This document shows positions 24,804 through 36,394 of a stretch of DNA of 64,000 bases, one piece after another. Position 1 is the stretch's first letter. The number at the start of each line of letters is the position of its first letter. Both the position numbers and the translations under genes were made by a program. Under the pieces are notes generated by a model. The model did no database searches. It was not told the origin of the DNA and saw only the letters and a list, made by a program, of their open reading frames with translations. The stretch spans positions 640,452 to 704,451 of the forward strand of contig KL197726.1 of the NCBI GenBank assembly GCA_000697665.1, written 5' to 3'. This DNA is from Jaapia argillacea MUCL 33604. Lineage: Eukaryota; Basidiomycota; Agaricomycetes; Jaapiales; Jaapiaceae.

Positions 24804-26055
24804 ATGTCCCAAACCGCCATCCTGGACCTCCCGAGGGAGTTGTTCGATGCCGTCGTCGACGGTATTGACGACAGGGTGGATGTCCTGTCGCTCGCACTCA
24901 CCTGCCGCCACGCTCACAGCTCTCTTGTCCCCGACGTGGTTGACTTCCGCGAGATCAGCGCCCCCGTCGGGTACCATGTCCTTTGGGACCATTTGGCCAG
25001 TCACCCCGAGCTAGCTCGCCATGTCCGTGTTCTGCGTATAGGTGCCGGTGAGCCTCAATTACCACGAGGATTTGCTGGCCCTTGGACCCCAAACATGATC
25101 AGGTCACCGGGTGGACACTGGAAGCTTTGTCAAGCGGTTCAGTGGATGTCTGGACTGACATATTTCCAGTGGGGACGCTTTGATATTGCGCCTTTGTGCA
25201 GGGAGGAGGTTTGGGTTGCCCTGAAGAAGTCGTGTGCTCGTTTGACCCACTTGGAAATCCACGATATCGCTTCTCCTTTCGACAATAGCTTTGATGGATG
25301 GTCCGAGGTCAGCCTCTCAGAAGTCAAGTCTCAAGCGAAGGTCCGCTACTCCCCTTTATATATCCACCCTGATCTGACTTGCCCTTCATTAGTTGTTCGA
25401 ACTTGGCAGTCCTGAAATAACCAGCTTCAGGCTTTTAACAGCAGGATATGAATACGCCACGTTTCTACCCAACGTCGATGGCCTCAAGCGCTTCCTCCTC
25501 CAATGTCCCAATCTGACCACATTGGAATTGAGCTACGTCCTTCCGGACGATGCTCACGTCCCGTTCGACGACATTCTCACCGACGCCAACTGGCCTGATC
25601 TCCAAGAGTTAGGCCTTTCCTATCTTTCCTCGACACCTCAGGCCACGAAGACATTCTTCGACAGACACACTTCAATAGAGGTCCTGTATGCCAGGAACGC
25701 TCCCGCGGCTCCTCTCGCCATGAATAACATTCAGAAGGGAGCTCTTCCGCATCTGCGAATGTTTGGAGGTTCGCTGGAAGCTATTATCCAGCTTGCTTCC
25801 GCTGGGTGTCCCTTGGAAAGCATCAAGGATTTTGACATTGGATCGTTCTATCTTGGGCCAGCTGATTTTCGACAGTCACTAGCCAACGCACTCCAGCGTT
25901 TGCGTCCCACCCTTCGATTGATCCAGTTGGGATCCTTCAGCGGGTTTCCGACTAGTAATGTTGCTAGGTGGCTGCACTCTGTGGTGCCAGAAGCTAGAAT
26001 CGAGCTTTGGAATGGGGGGTATTGGGTAGAAGGTCAGGGCTTTGTGCGACGATGA
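24804..26055 (+). CDS. F-box/LRR-like protein A
   Basis: Exons 24,804-25,340 and 25,393-26,055 (52-nt GT-AG intron) give 399 residues. The N-terminus (ILDLPRELFDAVVDGIDD...LALTCRHAHSSLVPDV) is a fungal F-box, the Skp1-binding segment of SCF ubiquitin ligases. The rest is leucine-rich with irregular LRR-like strands (NLTTLELSYV, LQELGLSYL, LRMFGGSLE), presumably the substrate-recognition part. The substrate cannot be predicted. It differs clearly from the related pair at 28.9 and 45.8 kb and looks intact. Confidence 0.85.
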
Positions 26056-26485
26056 ACGTCTCCGAGGTGCAGACTTCGCAGCATATCCTCATAAGGTCAG
26101 TCATTCCAATCTGCTTGCCGTGCATTTCTCTAACCCTCTCCTTCAAGTCCGCTTTCGCACTTCTGGCCTGCGGAAACTCCTTGAATCCTTAGTCTTTATT
26201 CGTAGCGCAGATTCTCTATTGTTTCTTCGAACCCCCTTTATTTCTACGTAGAATAGCGTCAATGCATTGATTGTGAAGATTTGCGGCGTGGTGACTGCGA
26301 ACTTGAATCCGCCACAATGGCGCGGCTGTCAATGACCACCTCACTTCACCAGCTGGCTACAGCGACACCATCTCAACCACTGTCTTGCATGATATCTACT
26401 TAGTGTCTTTGCGTATCAACACTTCTGCGATCCACGATACCCTCTATACCCCGAATGTCCGACTTTCGCTAGACTGCACCACACG
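26056..26485. other. Intergenic
   Basis: No supported feature; the upstream region of the NFKBIL1-like gene. Confidence 0.45.
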
Positions 26486-27649
26486 ATGACCTCAGGCAAA
26501 CTTCACATGAAGGAGACACCCTCCGAGCGAGCCGAGAAAGACCTGCGCAAAGCTAGAAAGGCCGCTCGTAGGGCAGCTAAAAAAGCCGAGCGATACAGAG
26601 GCGGCGATTCCATCTCTGACGAAGACTCGAGGGACAGTTATGACGGCTCAACTGGGACCTCTCGGAAGAGACGACGGACGGACCGCCACCACCCACCGAG
26701 TAACTCTTATCAATGGACAGAAAGTGATACGGAGTACGGACCACCTCCTCCCAGCACCTCGACATCTCAGGCGCAAAAACCAGACTATGAACCTATGAGG
26801 GCAGAACTTGAAGAGGAGCGTTTTAGGGAGAAGATATGGGATGCTGTGGAGGACGATGGTTTCTATGCAAGTTCAAGCAGGCTTGACTCAGTAGAGGCAG
26901 AGTTGAATTCGTACTCCCACGTCCCCAATCGATGGAGGACCAGCAGCGGCTCTGCGGGAGGTAAGGGCGTTGATGTTAATCCCGATCAAATGGATGACGA
27001 GGAGTACGCGGAGTGGATCAGGGCGGGGATGCACAGGTAAGCTTTCCATTCCATATGGCTCAACGATACCTGTTGTATTCACTGGGGCTGTCTCCAATTT
27101 AGGAAAAAGAACCCTGAATACTATGAAGAACAAGCCCGCAAACATGCTGAACGCCAGGCTCGGACTGCTAGGGATAAGGCCATAAGAGAAGAAACGAAAC
27201 GCTTGGGAAGGGAGGCGGAGGAAGAAAGGAAGCGCAAGAGGGTCGAGAGGGAGTTAAGGAAGACTGATGACGCAAAGGAAAGATATGAGAACGGATGGAA
27301 GTCGCTTTTGGCGCAGACTAGAGGGGAGCGCCTGACTTTCTGCGACATCCCTTGGCCAGTGGTTCCGGCCAACACCAAATCGAAGGCGTCGCTCTCCACG
27401 GACGACTTGACCGCCGATCGCATTTCTTCATTCTTATTTTCTGCCCTCTTGAAGCCCGTCGGGGAAGAGCCGCCCAAGACGAAGAAGGAGATCTTAAGAG
27501 AGACTCTCCTTCGTTTCCACCCTGATAAGTTCGAAGGGAGAGTGCTGGGATGGGTGCTGGAGAGCGAGAGGGTGAAGGTCATGGAAGGAGTGGGCCAAGT
27601 TGCAAGGGCGTTGAACGGCCTCTCAGCCTCTACCTCCGCGGAGACTTGA
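26486..27649 (+). CDS. NFKBIL1-like protein with HPDKF motif
   Basis: Exons 26,486-27,036 and 27,103-27,649 give 365 residues. The N-terminal half is charged and low-complexity (RKARKAARRAAKKAERYR, acidic/Ser runs). The C-terminal half has a long basic coiled-coil-like helix (about residues 185-235), then 'YENGWKSLLAQ', 'LTFCDIPWPVV' and 'LRETLLRFHPDKFEGRVL'. Together these are the C-terminal signature of NF-kappa-B inhibitor-like protein 1, whose relatives are linked to nuclear mRNA processing. Fungi lack NF-kB, so the family name should not be read as a function. The ankyrin repeats of animal members are absent, as I would expect in fungi. Confidence 0.75.
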
Positions 27650-27819
27650 GTGTTGGCTCCCGTAGCCCATTGACGATGCTGAATGACCAAGCTATTAATG
27701 TGCGCCACCACCCCTTTCACTTGGTCTTCTGAGTGCTCAACTTTTCGTCAGATATTGCACAGCTCTCACCACCACGATAGCTTCATCCTTCCCTCTTTTC
27801 AACATGGAGTTTCAGGGAC

Positions 27820-28430
27820 TCTCAGACCCCTGAGCCTTGTCGAACTTGACTGTGCGATCTGGGAAGACGACTTCGAGTCCGAGTCACTCCATCCATTCCT
27901 CCAGGCAGTTGGTGGTATTCTTCAATCGTGACCTCAATGTCTACTTGGGTGTGCCATCTCGTAGTGCCATCGGTCAGTCTCCTTCGCATTCCTCAGACCC
28001 GGCGCTAGCGCCAAATTCGCTCAACGACCTTGGTCTTGCGCAGACATCGCTTACACTTTTTCTCGTGACCAATTCGACACGCTCACCCCACTATATCATT
28101 ATTTCCCTTCGAGAACATTACCCCTCGACTCACCTGGACACTTCTGTCCCAATTTAAGTACAGTAGTCTTCGACGCCTCTCATTCCGCGGTTTTGGGTTC
28201 CACCAGAACTCCATGCTAATCGCTATTGGAAGCTGGGACCAGGTCAATCATATTCTCCTCCGGACCACATTTTAGTCGGGTACAAAAGCCTCGAACTCTC
28301 CCTCCTGCATGATATCGGCGCCATACATGAAGAACACCATTGAGATGCTCTGCGCTTCCGCATTTCAGGGTTCGCTGAACGGGAGGCGTTCAACTTTCAA
28401 TTGGCTCCCGTGGGTTGCTATCTATTAATA
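27820..28430 (+). pseudogene. F-box/LRR gene fragment (C-terminal part)
   Basis: The block at 27,820-27,930 encodes 'LVELDCAIWEDDFESESL', matching 'LVELDCSMPGRD..' and 'LVQLDCAVWEVD..' of the F-box genes at 28.9 and 45.8 kb. Further pieces match the last exon of those genes: 'WTLLSQF', then 'WDQVNHIL' near 28,235, and 'ISGFAEREAFNF' near 28,365-28,400, in changing frames with stops between. No F-box is found upstream. It is a decayed partial third copy of the family, sitting directly before the second. Confidence 0.8.
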
Positions 28431-28937
28431 ATGAGGACTCGGGAGGGAGACCTTGGAGCCGTTGCTCAGTCAATGTATATCTCTGGCTTCGGAAAAATCT
28501 ACTCTCCACACCAAGACACGCTTCCACGCATTGCCCTCTAAGGCTCCACGTCCTTCTCCCATTTTGTTTGAATTTTCGTTGGTCCCCATATTACCTTTCG
28601 CGTCTGAGCCTCTCGGCGAGAACAAACATGAAACGTCCCATACCGTCTCATCCAACTCTGTGTGTAACCCTTGGTGTAACCGTACACATGGCAAAGATTA
28701 CTACCTGTGTATTCTGCCACGTGGTTGGAAATGATCATGGCAGTGAGTCGGGAGCTGACTTCAGCGCTTCACCTTCAACGACTCCTCCCGCATAGAAGTC
28801 GGATTCTGCTTTGGTGGACAAACCAGCGTGGTACTGAGTATTGCGAGTTACTGCTATTCGAGGTAAGTGTTTTAAACATCCGGTAAGCCGCTGTCGAGAT
28901 TGAGTGTTAACCCCAGTATAGCCGTCGGGGTGAAGCC

Positions 28938-30175
28938 ATGCCTCCGCTCCCACAAGAGCTTATCGACATCATCATCGACAACTTGGATGATGATCTTGAG
29001 GCGCTGTGCGCCTGCAGCTTGACCTGTCAAGCTTGGCTGCCGTCCAGTCGGAAGCATCTCTTCGATACTCTATCCCTGGACCACCTCGACTCCTGCCATC
29101 TACCGTATACATTCTCAATAACCCTCTTCTCGTGCAAAACGTTCGTAACCTGTGCTCGGAAATCCCGCACATCTACCCCCACTTCCAAGATAGCCGTCTC
29201 GGAGGTTTGACTCCTTATTTCAAGAATATCACCCAATTACGCCTGGTCAGGACTGTTTGGAATGAGCTAACCCAGGATACCAAAAGCGTTATCTACACTG
29301 AATTCCCCTCGGTGAAGGCATTGACTTTGCTCGATTGCCAATTCAGTTCGTTCGAGGAGTTGCTAGCCTTGGTTAGCGCGTATCCCCTTTTGCGAGACCT
29401 GTCGGTGGAATGCCTCACATTGGGCGATAGGGAGGATGAGGAGCCAGAAGCGTCTGAACATCTCAGAAAGGCCTTGACTCGAGAATCCTCACTCACTTCG
29501 CTTGCAGTTGATGCCACTTGTTTCCTTGGGTTCAGCAAAAGTTTTTCCCGAGAATTCACCTTGGTGAATCTCGTTGAACTAGACTGTTCGATGCCGGGAA
29601 GGGACGTCGGGGACGTCGAGCCTCTTCGGCTGCTCTTTCAGTCCGTTTCTACGGCGCTACGTCAGCTCAAGATCGCTTTTTCTGCTGCACCGTCCCAGAC
29701 AATGATAGGTACGCCTGTCAGCTGCCATCATTTCTAATCAGGTTCCTAATATTAGACGGCTGGCACAGACGCAATCGACCGCTCACGACTGCTTTCACAT
29801 CCCTTCCAACTAAAGGAACTAATAATATCAGCATCGATCTTCGACCACGTCCTGACACCTCGCCTCATCTGGACGCTTCTTTCTCAGCTGCAAGTCCCTA
29901 CACTCGAAACCCTCGTTGTATGTGGTCATGTGTACAACATGGGGTCCACATTGCTCTACAGCGATGGGTCCATATTGGGGGACACTGAAACCTGGGATCA
30001 GGTCAATCATATCCTTGACCAGCCTCGTTTCAGCAAACTTCGAAAGCTGGAATTCTCCCTCCTCTACGCCTCGAGTCTTGTGGTTGGTGATGATATAGAA
30101 GCAGCACTGAGTAACTGCTTTCCAGGGTTTGCCGAGAAGGGTTGGTTGACCTTTAAGTGGGCTTGGGCGGTTTAG
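28938..30175 (+). pseudogene. F-box/LRR-like protein B, single-base frameshift
   Basis: Exons 28,938-29,708 and 29,769-30,175 (60-nt intron). The start MPPLPQELIDIIIDNLDDDL is a clear F-box and is almost identical to the minus-strand gene at 45.8 kb. Near 29,101-29,106 one base is missing relative to that paralogue (CTACC-GTATAC against CTTCCTGTATTC); the total coding length of 1,178 nt is one short of a multiple of three. After that point the frame is open to 30,175 ('TVWNELTQDTK', 'LDCQFSSFEELLALV', 'WDQVNHIL', 'GFAEKGWLTFKW'). A single lesion in an otherwise open gene means either very recent inactivation or a sequencing error. Confidence 0.8.
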
Positions 30176-30960
30176 CGCTGGGGAGGAACAAACCCAATCT
30201 TCGGTGTTGGTTTTCGTGTTTAGAGTTTGTTCGGTCATCCCACCCTTGCTCGTTCGCTCACTTCCGTCTTTACTGTCGCAACTTCACCATCCCTGGGGGG
30301 GCATGTTCATTTGTTGATATCCACTATACCGCAGCTCAGTCACCACACTCGGGAAAAGCCTTCTTTCTCTTCTAACTCGTCGATATGTAGATAACGCGAA
30401 CCCTTGTCACTCTCCCTCCCGTCACTCGCAACGCTGAAATCGGGACTTTTGTCCCATTTCGATTCCGCTTGTACCTGTTCATATGTTGTCCTGAAGACTA
30501 CATGCTAGAAAACATGGGTGATTGGACGTTCGCCTAAAACTTCCTAGGATCACTCGGCTCTCAGGTGGCGGTTTTGGCGATGTAGATCTCTCGTTAGGCA
30601 GTGCATTGAGGTTGGTTGGAGCTGTTCGGCATTAAGTTCCGCCACCGAAAAAGTCCTCTCCACTGCGTCCACGGTTATATCTCTCGAACGTGAGAGGCAG
30701 GACATGAACGTTGTTCCGAGGACTGCTAGTCATCGCAGTGACAACTCGTGAAGTGGCGAATAGCAAGATTTTGCGATACAAACCCACGAATAATAACAAT
30801 AGACAAGCAAAACTCTATGTTTGAATTAGCAGCAGTGAAACTCGGCAAAAGCGTTCAGTCGATCGTACACCGTCCATCCATTCTTCTTCTCAACAACTCA
30901 TCCTCGTGGTATCTCCGGTCCCGCCGTACAAAGGGCGCCAACAAACCCAAGGCCGCGCAT
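30176..30960. other. Intergenic, no supported gene
   Basis: Lies between two convergent 3' ends (F-box B and NMNAT). No coherent coding frame or RNA gene seen. Confidence 0.5.
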
Positions 30961-32140
30961 CTAGTAACCAGAACTGGCACTCTGTGCTTGCTTCCCTTTC
31001 TCGTCCGACTTTATTCTATCCCGCTCGGGAGAAGTAACGTGTCGCTGTCGATGGGGATGTCCAATCGAAGCTGGGCTGCTGACATTCTCGTCTTGATACA
31101 ATCCGTGTTGTTCGATGTAATCGACCACGGGTGTAGGGAGGAGGTATCGCACAGAAAGGCCGCGACGGAGGAATAAGCGGACCTAGAGGGGAGAATCGTA
31201 GGATTGAGTGGGACTCCCCAGACAGTCTCGTAAATTGAAGGACGAACCTTGGTACTGCTAACGTCGTTTTGAATTAATTGACTGATTAAGAATATATTGT
31301 GCCGCCATCGGGCCAAGTTATCGGTTGCTTGGTCCATATCGGATCCGGCGCGTTCAATGATCAAGCACCCATAACGACCGAGGATATGATCCAGCTAAAG
31401 ATCATCAACAACGCAAAGTTTAGCATCAAAAGTCAAATCAGAGATAAGATTCGATATGAGGACACGTACATCATCCTCGCTCCATACTCCCGGTTCGCTC
31501 ATCGTACTGATCAGGTCGCTACCGGCGAGGAGCATTACCCGTACGTTCCGATGTTCGCCATCGATTGTTTGTACACCGCCCAACACTGTGTTAATCTCGT
31601 AGTCGAAGTGGTCGAGCACAACGGCTGTCCGCTATTAATCACGTGTCGGTGAGACATAGGAGTCAGCGGGATTTTGGCAGGCAGAACATCGGGGAGGGTA
31701 AGCACCTGGTACGACTGGAACGCTTCCCAAGGGTCGACCATGAGCCAGTGCGAGGTTTGCTCTGAGGCCAAGGTACACATCGTTACTCTGTTGGTACATA
31801 GTTTGAGAAAATCGCGAAAATCAGGAATATAATGTGGCGCTCACCGATGTTGGGCCGCTAACAGGCCAGGCTTTTTATACATGTCACTCACAGGACTGAG
31901 ATAACCTCCAACGATCTCAAAATCCGTATTTTGTCGAACATAATCCACAGCCATCTCGAACATCCGAAGATGGAGATACGTAACGGGGCTGAAGGACCCA
32001 CATGCTACTAGGACTATAGGTTGTTTCGCTGGGTTTCGAAGGGTGCGACTCAGGCGATGATGAGGAAAACTGTAATTAGGCGGATTTGTAAACGGGCCAT
32101 GAGAGTCGGTGATGGGGGGTGATGGGCTGTCTGATTCCAT
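30961..32140 (-). CDS. Nicotinamide/nicotinate mononucleotide adenylyltransferase
   Basis: Joins NMN or NaMN with ATP to make NAD+ or its deamido form, the last shared step of NAD biosynthesis. Residues near 40-65 carry 'VLVACGSFSPVTYLHLRMFE', the nucleotidyltransferase dinucleotide site (G-x-F-x-P-x-T-x-x-H in most members; here the His is in YLHLR). Then follow 'GGYLSPVSDMYKKPGL', 'HWLMVDPWEAFQ', 'VMLLAGSDLI' and 'GCLIIERAGSD'. Near the C-terminus 'SVRYLLPTPVVDYIEQHGLY' holds the second ATP-site region. Five or so short introns have good borders, for example the one ending at the VTMCTLASEQ exon. The C-terminal 40 residues are polar and probably disordered. Looks intact. Confidence 0.9.
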
Positions 32141-32966
32141 CCTGGTTGTCGTATGGATTATCGGGGAATAGACGACGGGAAAATGAAATGGATTGGAGAG
32201 GGAGGGATTGTGAGATAAAGAGCGAGGGGCAAAGTAAGATTGCGAGGAAAGTTGTTAGATGAGCATCATTTGTAGTCAGCCTCCACCCGCTCATCCATTA
32301 CCGGAGGTATGGGTTTCCCACGGGGGAGGAGTGGCGCAGGGATGATCCAATCACATAGCCCAGTCAGCGCTACTCCGCACGGTTTTGGCTCATTTCGCCG
32401 TGCACGAAACAGTGTAAATATCACGAACGAGGGTCCAAGGTTCATCAGGTGCAGTGGTAGGAACCATCCTTGGATTAATTTGTTAAGGCCACGCCGCTGT
32501 GCTCACACCATCACTCGGAATTGAGCGTTGAGGAACCGGCTTGGAAGGGAACGTGAGGCAAATTTAGCGGAGATTGGTAAAGAAAGCAGATCACAAGAGC
32601 AATTTGGTGGTTTCGTAGACGCTGAACTTCTGGCCTTTGCATGGGCTGATCATTTTTCGGGAGCCTAAGTAAATAAGAAGGCTGCAACGGTCCGAGTCCC
32701 AGGAGAGTGTGTGGAATGGGCGAAGCGCGGACATGAAATATTTTAGTCGTCCATGCGTCCTCATACTGCGTCTCCAGCACTGCGGATCGCCTTGCCCAAG
32801 TTGGAACAGAGTTGTATGAAAAGGGGACGTCATTGACGGAGCCTCTCGCAGACAAGGTGGGAAAGAGTGTGGTATACAATGTCCGAGCGATTTCCGGCTG
32901 CGACTGGTACAGATGAGGTGCTCTGAAGGCAAGGAATAAAACGAGAGATTCACGAACGAATAAGCT
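32141..32966. other. Intergenic, no supported gene
   Basis: Between NMNAT and the FAM210-like gene, both on the minus strand. Minus-strand open frames here are continuations past the FAM210-like stop and show no domain. Confidence 0.5.
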
Positions 32967-33607
32967 CTATTGGCCGGGAGGTCGGGTGCGGAGGAAGGGA
33001 CGAAGGAAAGTGCGTCGCACAGGATCGACAACCCGTCGAGAAAATGCCGGCGAAAGATACATCGACAAAGGAAGTCGTATGGGCATCAATGCCTATATAA
33101 ACTACAGGTCAGCACGTACAAATCGTGGGGAAGAGCAAAATGAATGACCTTGGTGATTCCATAGGCCACAACAGCATTAGCGACATCGCCGGCGATTCTC
33201 TTCGACATCTGTGAGCGAAGCTGCCCTTCTATTTCTTCACTGGCGGCCGGGTTACTACCCTTTTCGAACCCAAACCAACCGTACCTTCTCCCCACCCTCT
33301 CAGCCTTCTTCTCCCCTTCATCCACCCACGTTCTCCACTTCTCCTTGACCCAGCTGTCCTGTGCATCACCAGGTAAAGGATCTGAATCTTTACGCGCCAG
33401 GTCAACAAGAGTCTCTCCAAGACTAAGCGCCCGGGCGCCATAAAACAGTCCAACCATCGAGGCGATTGCAGTCAATTCATGTAGAACGACGAAAGAAAAG
33501 ACTAGAGATGGTAAGGGTGTTCCAGTTCGGGCTGAAAGGGCGCGTAAGGCCTCCCGATATCGACCAGGTTTCTTTCCCCCGTTCGCTGGACCTTGAACGT
33601 CAGACAT
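32967..33607 (-). CDS. FAM210/DUF1279-domain protein, likely mitochondrial
   Basis: Exons 33,607-33,149 and 33,092-32,967 (56-nt intron, phase 0) give 194 residues. The DUF1279 core is visible: 'SFVVLHELTAIASMVGLFY' (membrane-associated helix), 'GDVANAVVAYGITK' and, across the splice, 'ALMPIRLPLSMYLSPAFSRR'. Animal FAM210A/B proteins sit in the mitochondrial inner membrane. A charged insert (residues about 70-115) separates the two halves. I chose the Met at 33,607; an in-frame upstream Met at 33,772 would overlap the divergent gene's start. Without the second exon the C-terminal half of the domain would be lost, which supports the intron. Confidence 0.82.
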
Positions 33608-33770
33608 AGTGGGATACAAGCTGTATTTCTGCGGACCAGATATTTCGAGATCAATCCCCGTGTATGATCCCAAATGTGGCAATGACCAGGACGATATGTC
33701 TTTTCTCACGGCGTATGTTTTTGACGCAAACGCGTTCAGCCATCGGGTTCGCGGTTTTGACCATTCCTCC
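33608..33770. promoter_or_regulatory. 163-bp bidirectional promoter region
   Basis: Separates the FAM210-like gene (minus) from a divergent gene with a mitochondrial-type N-terminus (plus). The short spacing implies shared control. No TATA box or named site is claimed. Confidence 0.5.
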
Positions 33771-35205
33771 ATGCTGGTAAAGGCTCGGGCGACAACCTCT
33801 CTGTATCGTCAATGTCTTTGGCGATACGCCTCCACTCAGCACCAGGCTGGGACTGGTCAACAACCTGCGCTCGCTGATGGAACTCCAACGCCAGTACAAG
33901 TTGTACGGAGGCGTCAAACGAGGAAATTTCGAGTCGAAAATGACACCATTCGTGTTCGACCATGGGATACGATATCTACAATGCCAGAGATGCTTGCCAT
34001 TATTCGAGGGGTAGAATCCAAATTTGGTAGATTCCGGGACTATGCTCTGACTAGGGTACGTGTCATGATCCTTGCAAACATGGCTTTCCATCTCACATTG
34101 ATTGCTTGTGCTAGGAATATGAGCTCCCAGATTCATACTCTACCTTCTTTTTTGCTGCGTTCGCCTCTGCGGAGTCCTTACATTCAATACCTGCATCGGG
34201 CGTAACGATTCAGGTCCCAATCCCGAGGTATGACTTCAACCAACCCGGAGGGCCCGGACTAGACGACATTGTCCCATACCTAAAGACCCAAACCCCCGAA
34301 AAGACATTACAGCTTCCCGGATTCTCAAGTCTAGCAGGAGATTTGGAGAACAACCATAAATTCAAGATGGTCGAAGTCAGGATTGATCACGCCAGTATGT
34401 AAACCCCCCCCCCCCCCCTCCCCATAGCCACTCTCATCTCGACCACTCAAAACCACCATTTTTCCCTCCAGCAAATAACCTCAAACCCCGCTTCGACCCG
34501 AGCCGTTACGTCCAAACCGGGTCTTATGGTTGGTCAATGAAGAAAAAGACAGCCTACGGCCTCGCTTTCGCCAACTGGGGTGGTTTCTACACCGATCCAG
34601 ACACAAAGTCAGGGACGCCATTAATGGAACGTGCCATCCGGAGATGGGCTGATATCGGAGGTTTCGATCCTACTTCCACGCTCAAGAAGAGGGGTGACGT
34701 CCCACACAACAAAATCACATTCGGTCCCAAGAAGGAGGAGGAGCCTGTGCCTTCACCGCCAGCACAGAAGACGGAGGAGGAAATCACTCCACCCCCTCCT
34801 CAGGTTGAGGAACCTATCGAAGCATCGATCTCCACTTCATCCACAACCGACTCGCCCGCCCCACCACCTCCAACACAGAAACAAAAACCGGAAATCAAAT
34901 GGGAGCCTCTGCCTCCAATCCCCCGTACACTCCCCAAACCCTCCGCGCCCGCCCCTTCACCACGAAAACAACCTCAAACCGCCTCCCAACCCAAACCTCC
35001 AAAACAGAATAAACGCCATCCCAACTCCACCCGCCGCCAGCTCACCCTCCAACAAGCAGCTGAAATCTCTCGCGCAGCGTTACCTACACAGGCGGAGCAG
35101 GAAGAAGCAAGACGGAGAGTGGAAGAGGAGAAGCAGAGGAAGGTGGATGAGAAGAAGTCCATGTCGGATCGGTTATGGACGTTGATGGGGGGGAAGTGGT
35201 GGTGA
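33771..35205 (+). CDS. Uncharacterised protein with mitochondrial-type presequence
   Basis: Exons 33,771-34,055, 34,115-34,394 and 34,472-35,205 total 1,299 nt, 432 residues. The N-terminus MLVKARATTSLYRQCLWRYA is basic, hydroxylated and without acidic residues, as in mitochondrial targeting peptides. A conserved-looking core follows (PWDTISTMPEMLAIIRGVE; 'YGWSMKKKTAYGLAFANWGG'), then a long Pro/Glu/Lys-rich disordered linker and a charged C-terminal helix ending SDRLWTLMGGKWW. I do not recognise the family. Sharing a short divergent promoter with a FAM210-like gene fits a mitochondrial role. Intron 2 contains a run of about 13-14 cytosines soon after its donor. Confidence 0.78.
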
Positions 35206-36394
35206 GAGTGTGTGGGAGGCATGGTGGGTTGTGGACCTTTCCTTTTCTATACGCAAGGGTTGATGTTGGAAGTATCTTATTAATATAATCGCCCGTGCTC
35301 CTGACGGGTGCCTTCACACCACTCGACGCTCTCCAGTCCCCGACCAAGACCTCAAGCCTTTTCTGCCAACGCGTACCCATACTCGATGAGCATCAGACTT
35401 TAGGCCATTCTCCCTTTACACCCACGATGCACTTGGTGGTGATCCCTGATACGACCTATGTTCCTTTCCACGTCCATCAACCCCTACGAAACCACCGCCC
35501 CACCACTCGGCTAGCACGTGAAAACGTCCGAGTCCAGCCTAGTCCCCCACATTCATCGGCTTATTTGTTTCTCGAACGTTCATCTACGGTCGTTCGCCGT
35601 AGTTGCCTCGCATCAAAGTCCATATCAATCCACTCCCCCAATTCCCCATTCTCCCCTACTCAACCTCACCGTCAATCAGAAAAAGAACCCCTGGACCCCG
35701 AATTATACCAACCAACCTCGCTACCGCGGCAATGTCCATCCCCGTCGTTTCACCGAACCATCCCCATCCCCCCAACTCAAAATCCAATTTGCGCCCATCA
35801 CGACAAGTATCTCCGCATAACCCCAGAGTACCAGTCAGGAACATCTAAATGAACAAAGCTGCAAATTCATTCTCTATTGCACCCCCAATAAATATCTAAA
35901 ACCTACACCGGCACCATCCAAAAACGATATATACACAATAAAACCAACACCAACAGCCAAGGGGGGTGGGGGGGCCAGCAAACTCAACATAGCGTACTTT
36001 TTTGAACAAAAAAGTCAGAGGACGGAACATCGACAAACACGAACGAGATGAGGTGTGGAGAGGGTAATGACAAAAGCCAAAAGTACAAAATAAACGAAAT
36101 ACGGATATCGTATTATTGTAACGAGGAGCGAGTATATAGCGACGACTGTAACGTATTGGGGATGTTTAAAACGAGTGAAGTGCATGCGTGAAAGCAACGA
36201 CGGGGTCCAAGAGGTGATTGAGGCGGGGGAAACAAAAGGATGCATCAAGCATAAAGAAGAAGGGTGAAGGTGAGACATAAATCGAAAAACCAGGTCCAAG
36301 ACGAATTCAAGGAGTAAAGAGAACCGAAAGTACCAACCAACCAAACCAGATATACCACACCAACCAACCAACCAAACCAAAACACCCTGAACGA
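35206..36394. other. Intergenic between convergent genes
   Basis: Open frames on the plus strand (35,295-35,852) are Pro/Ser/His-rich artefacts of C-rich DNA with no domain. A G-run (GGGGGGTGGGGGGG) lies near 35,960. No gene supported. Confidence 0.5.

Noticed and set aside
30545-30575. 'GGATCACTCGGCTCTC' resembling 5.8S rRNA
   Set aside because: Similarity is limited to a few bases and no rRNA context follows.
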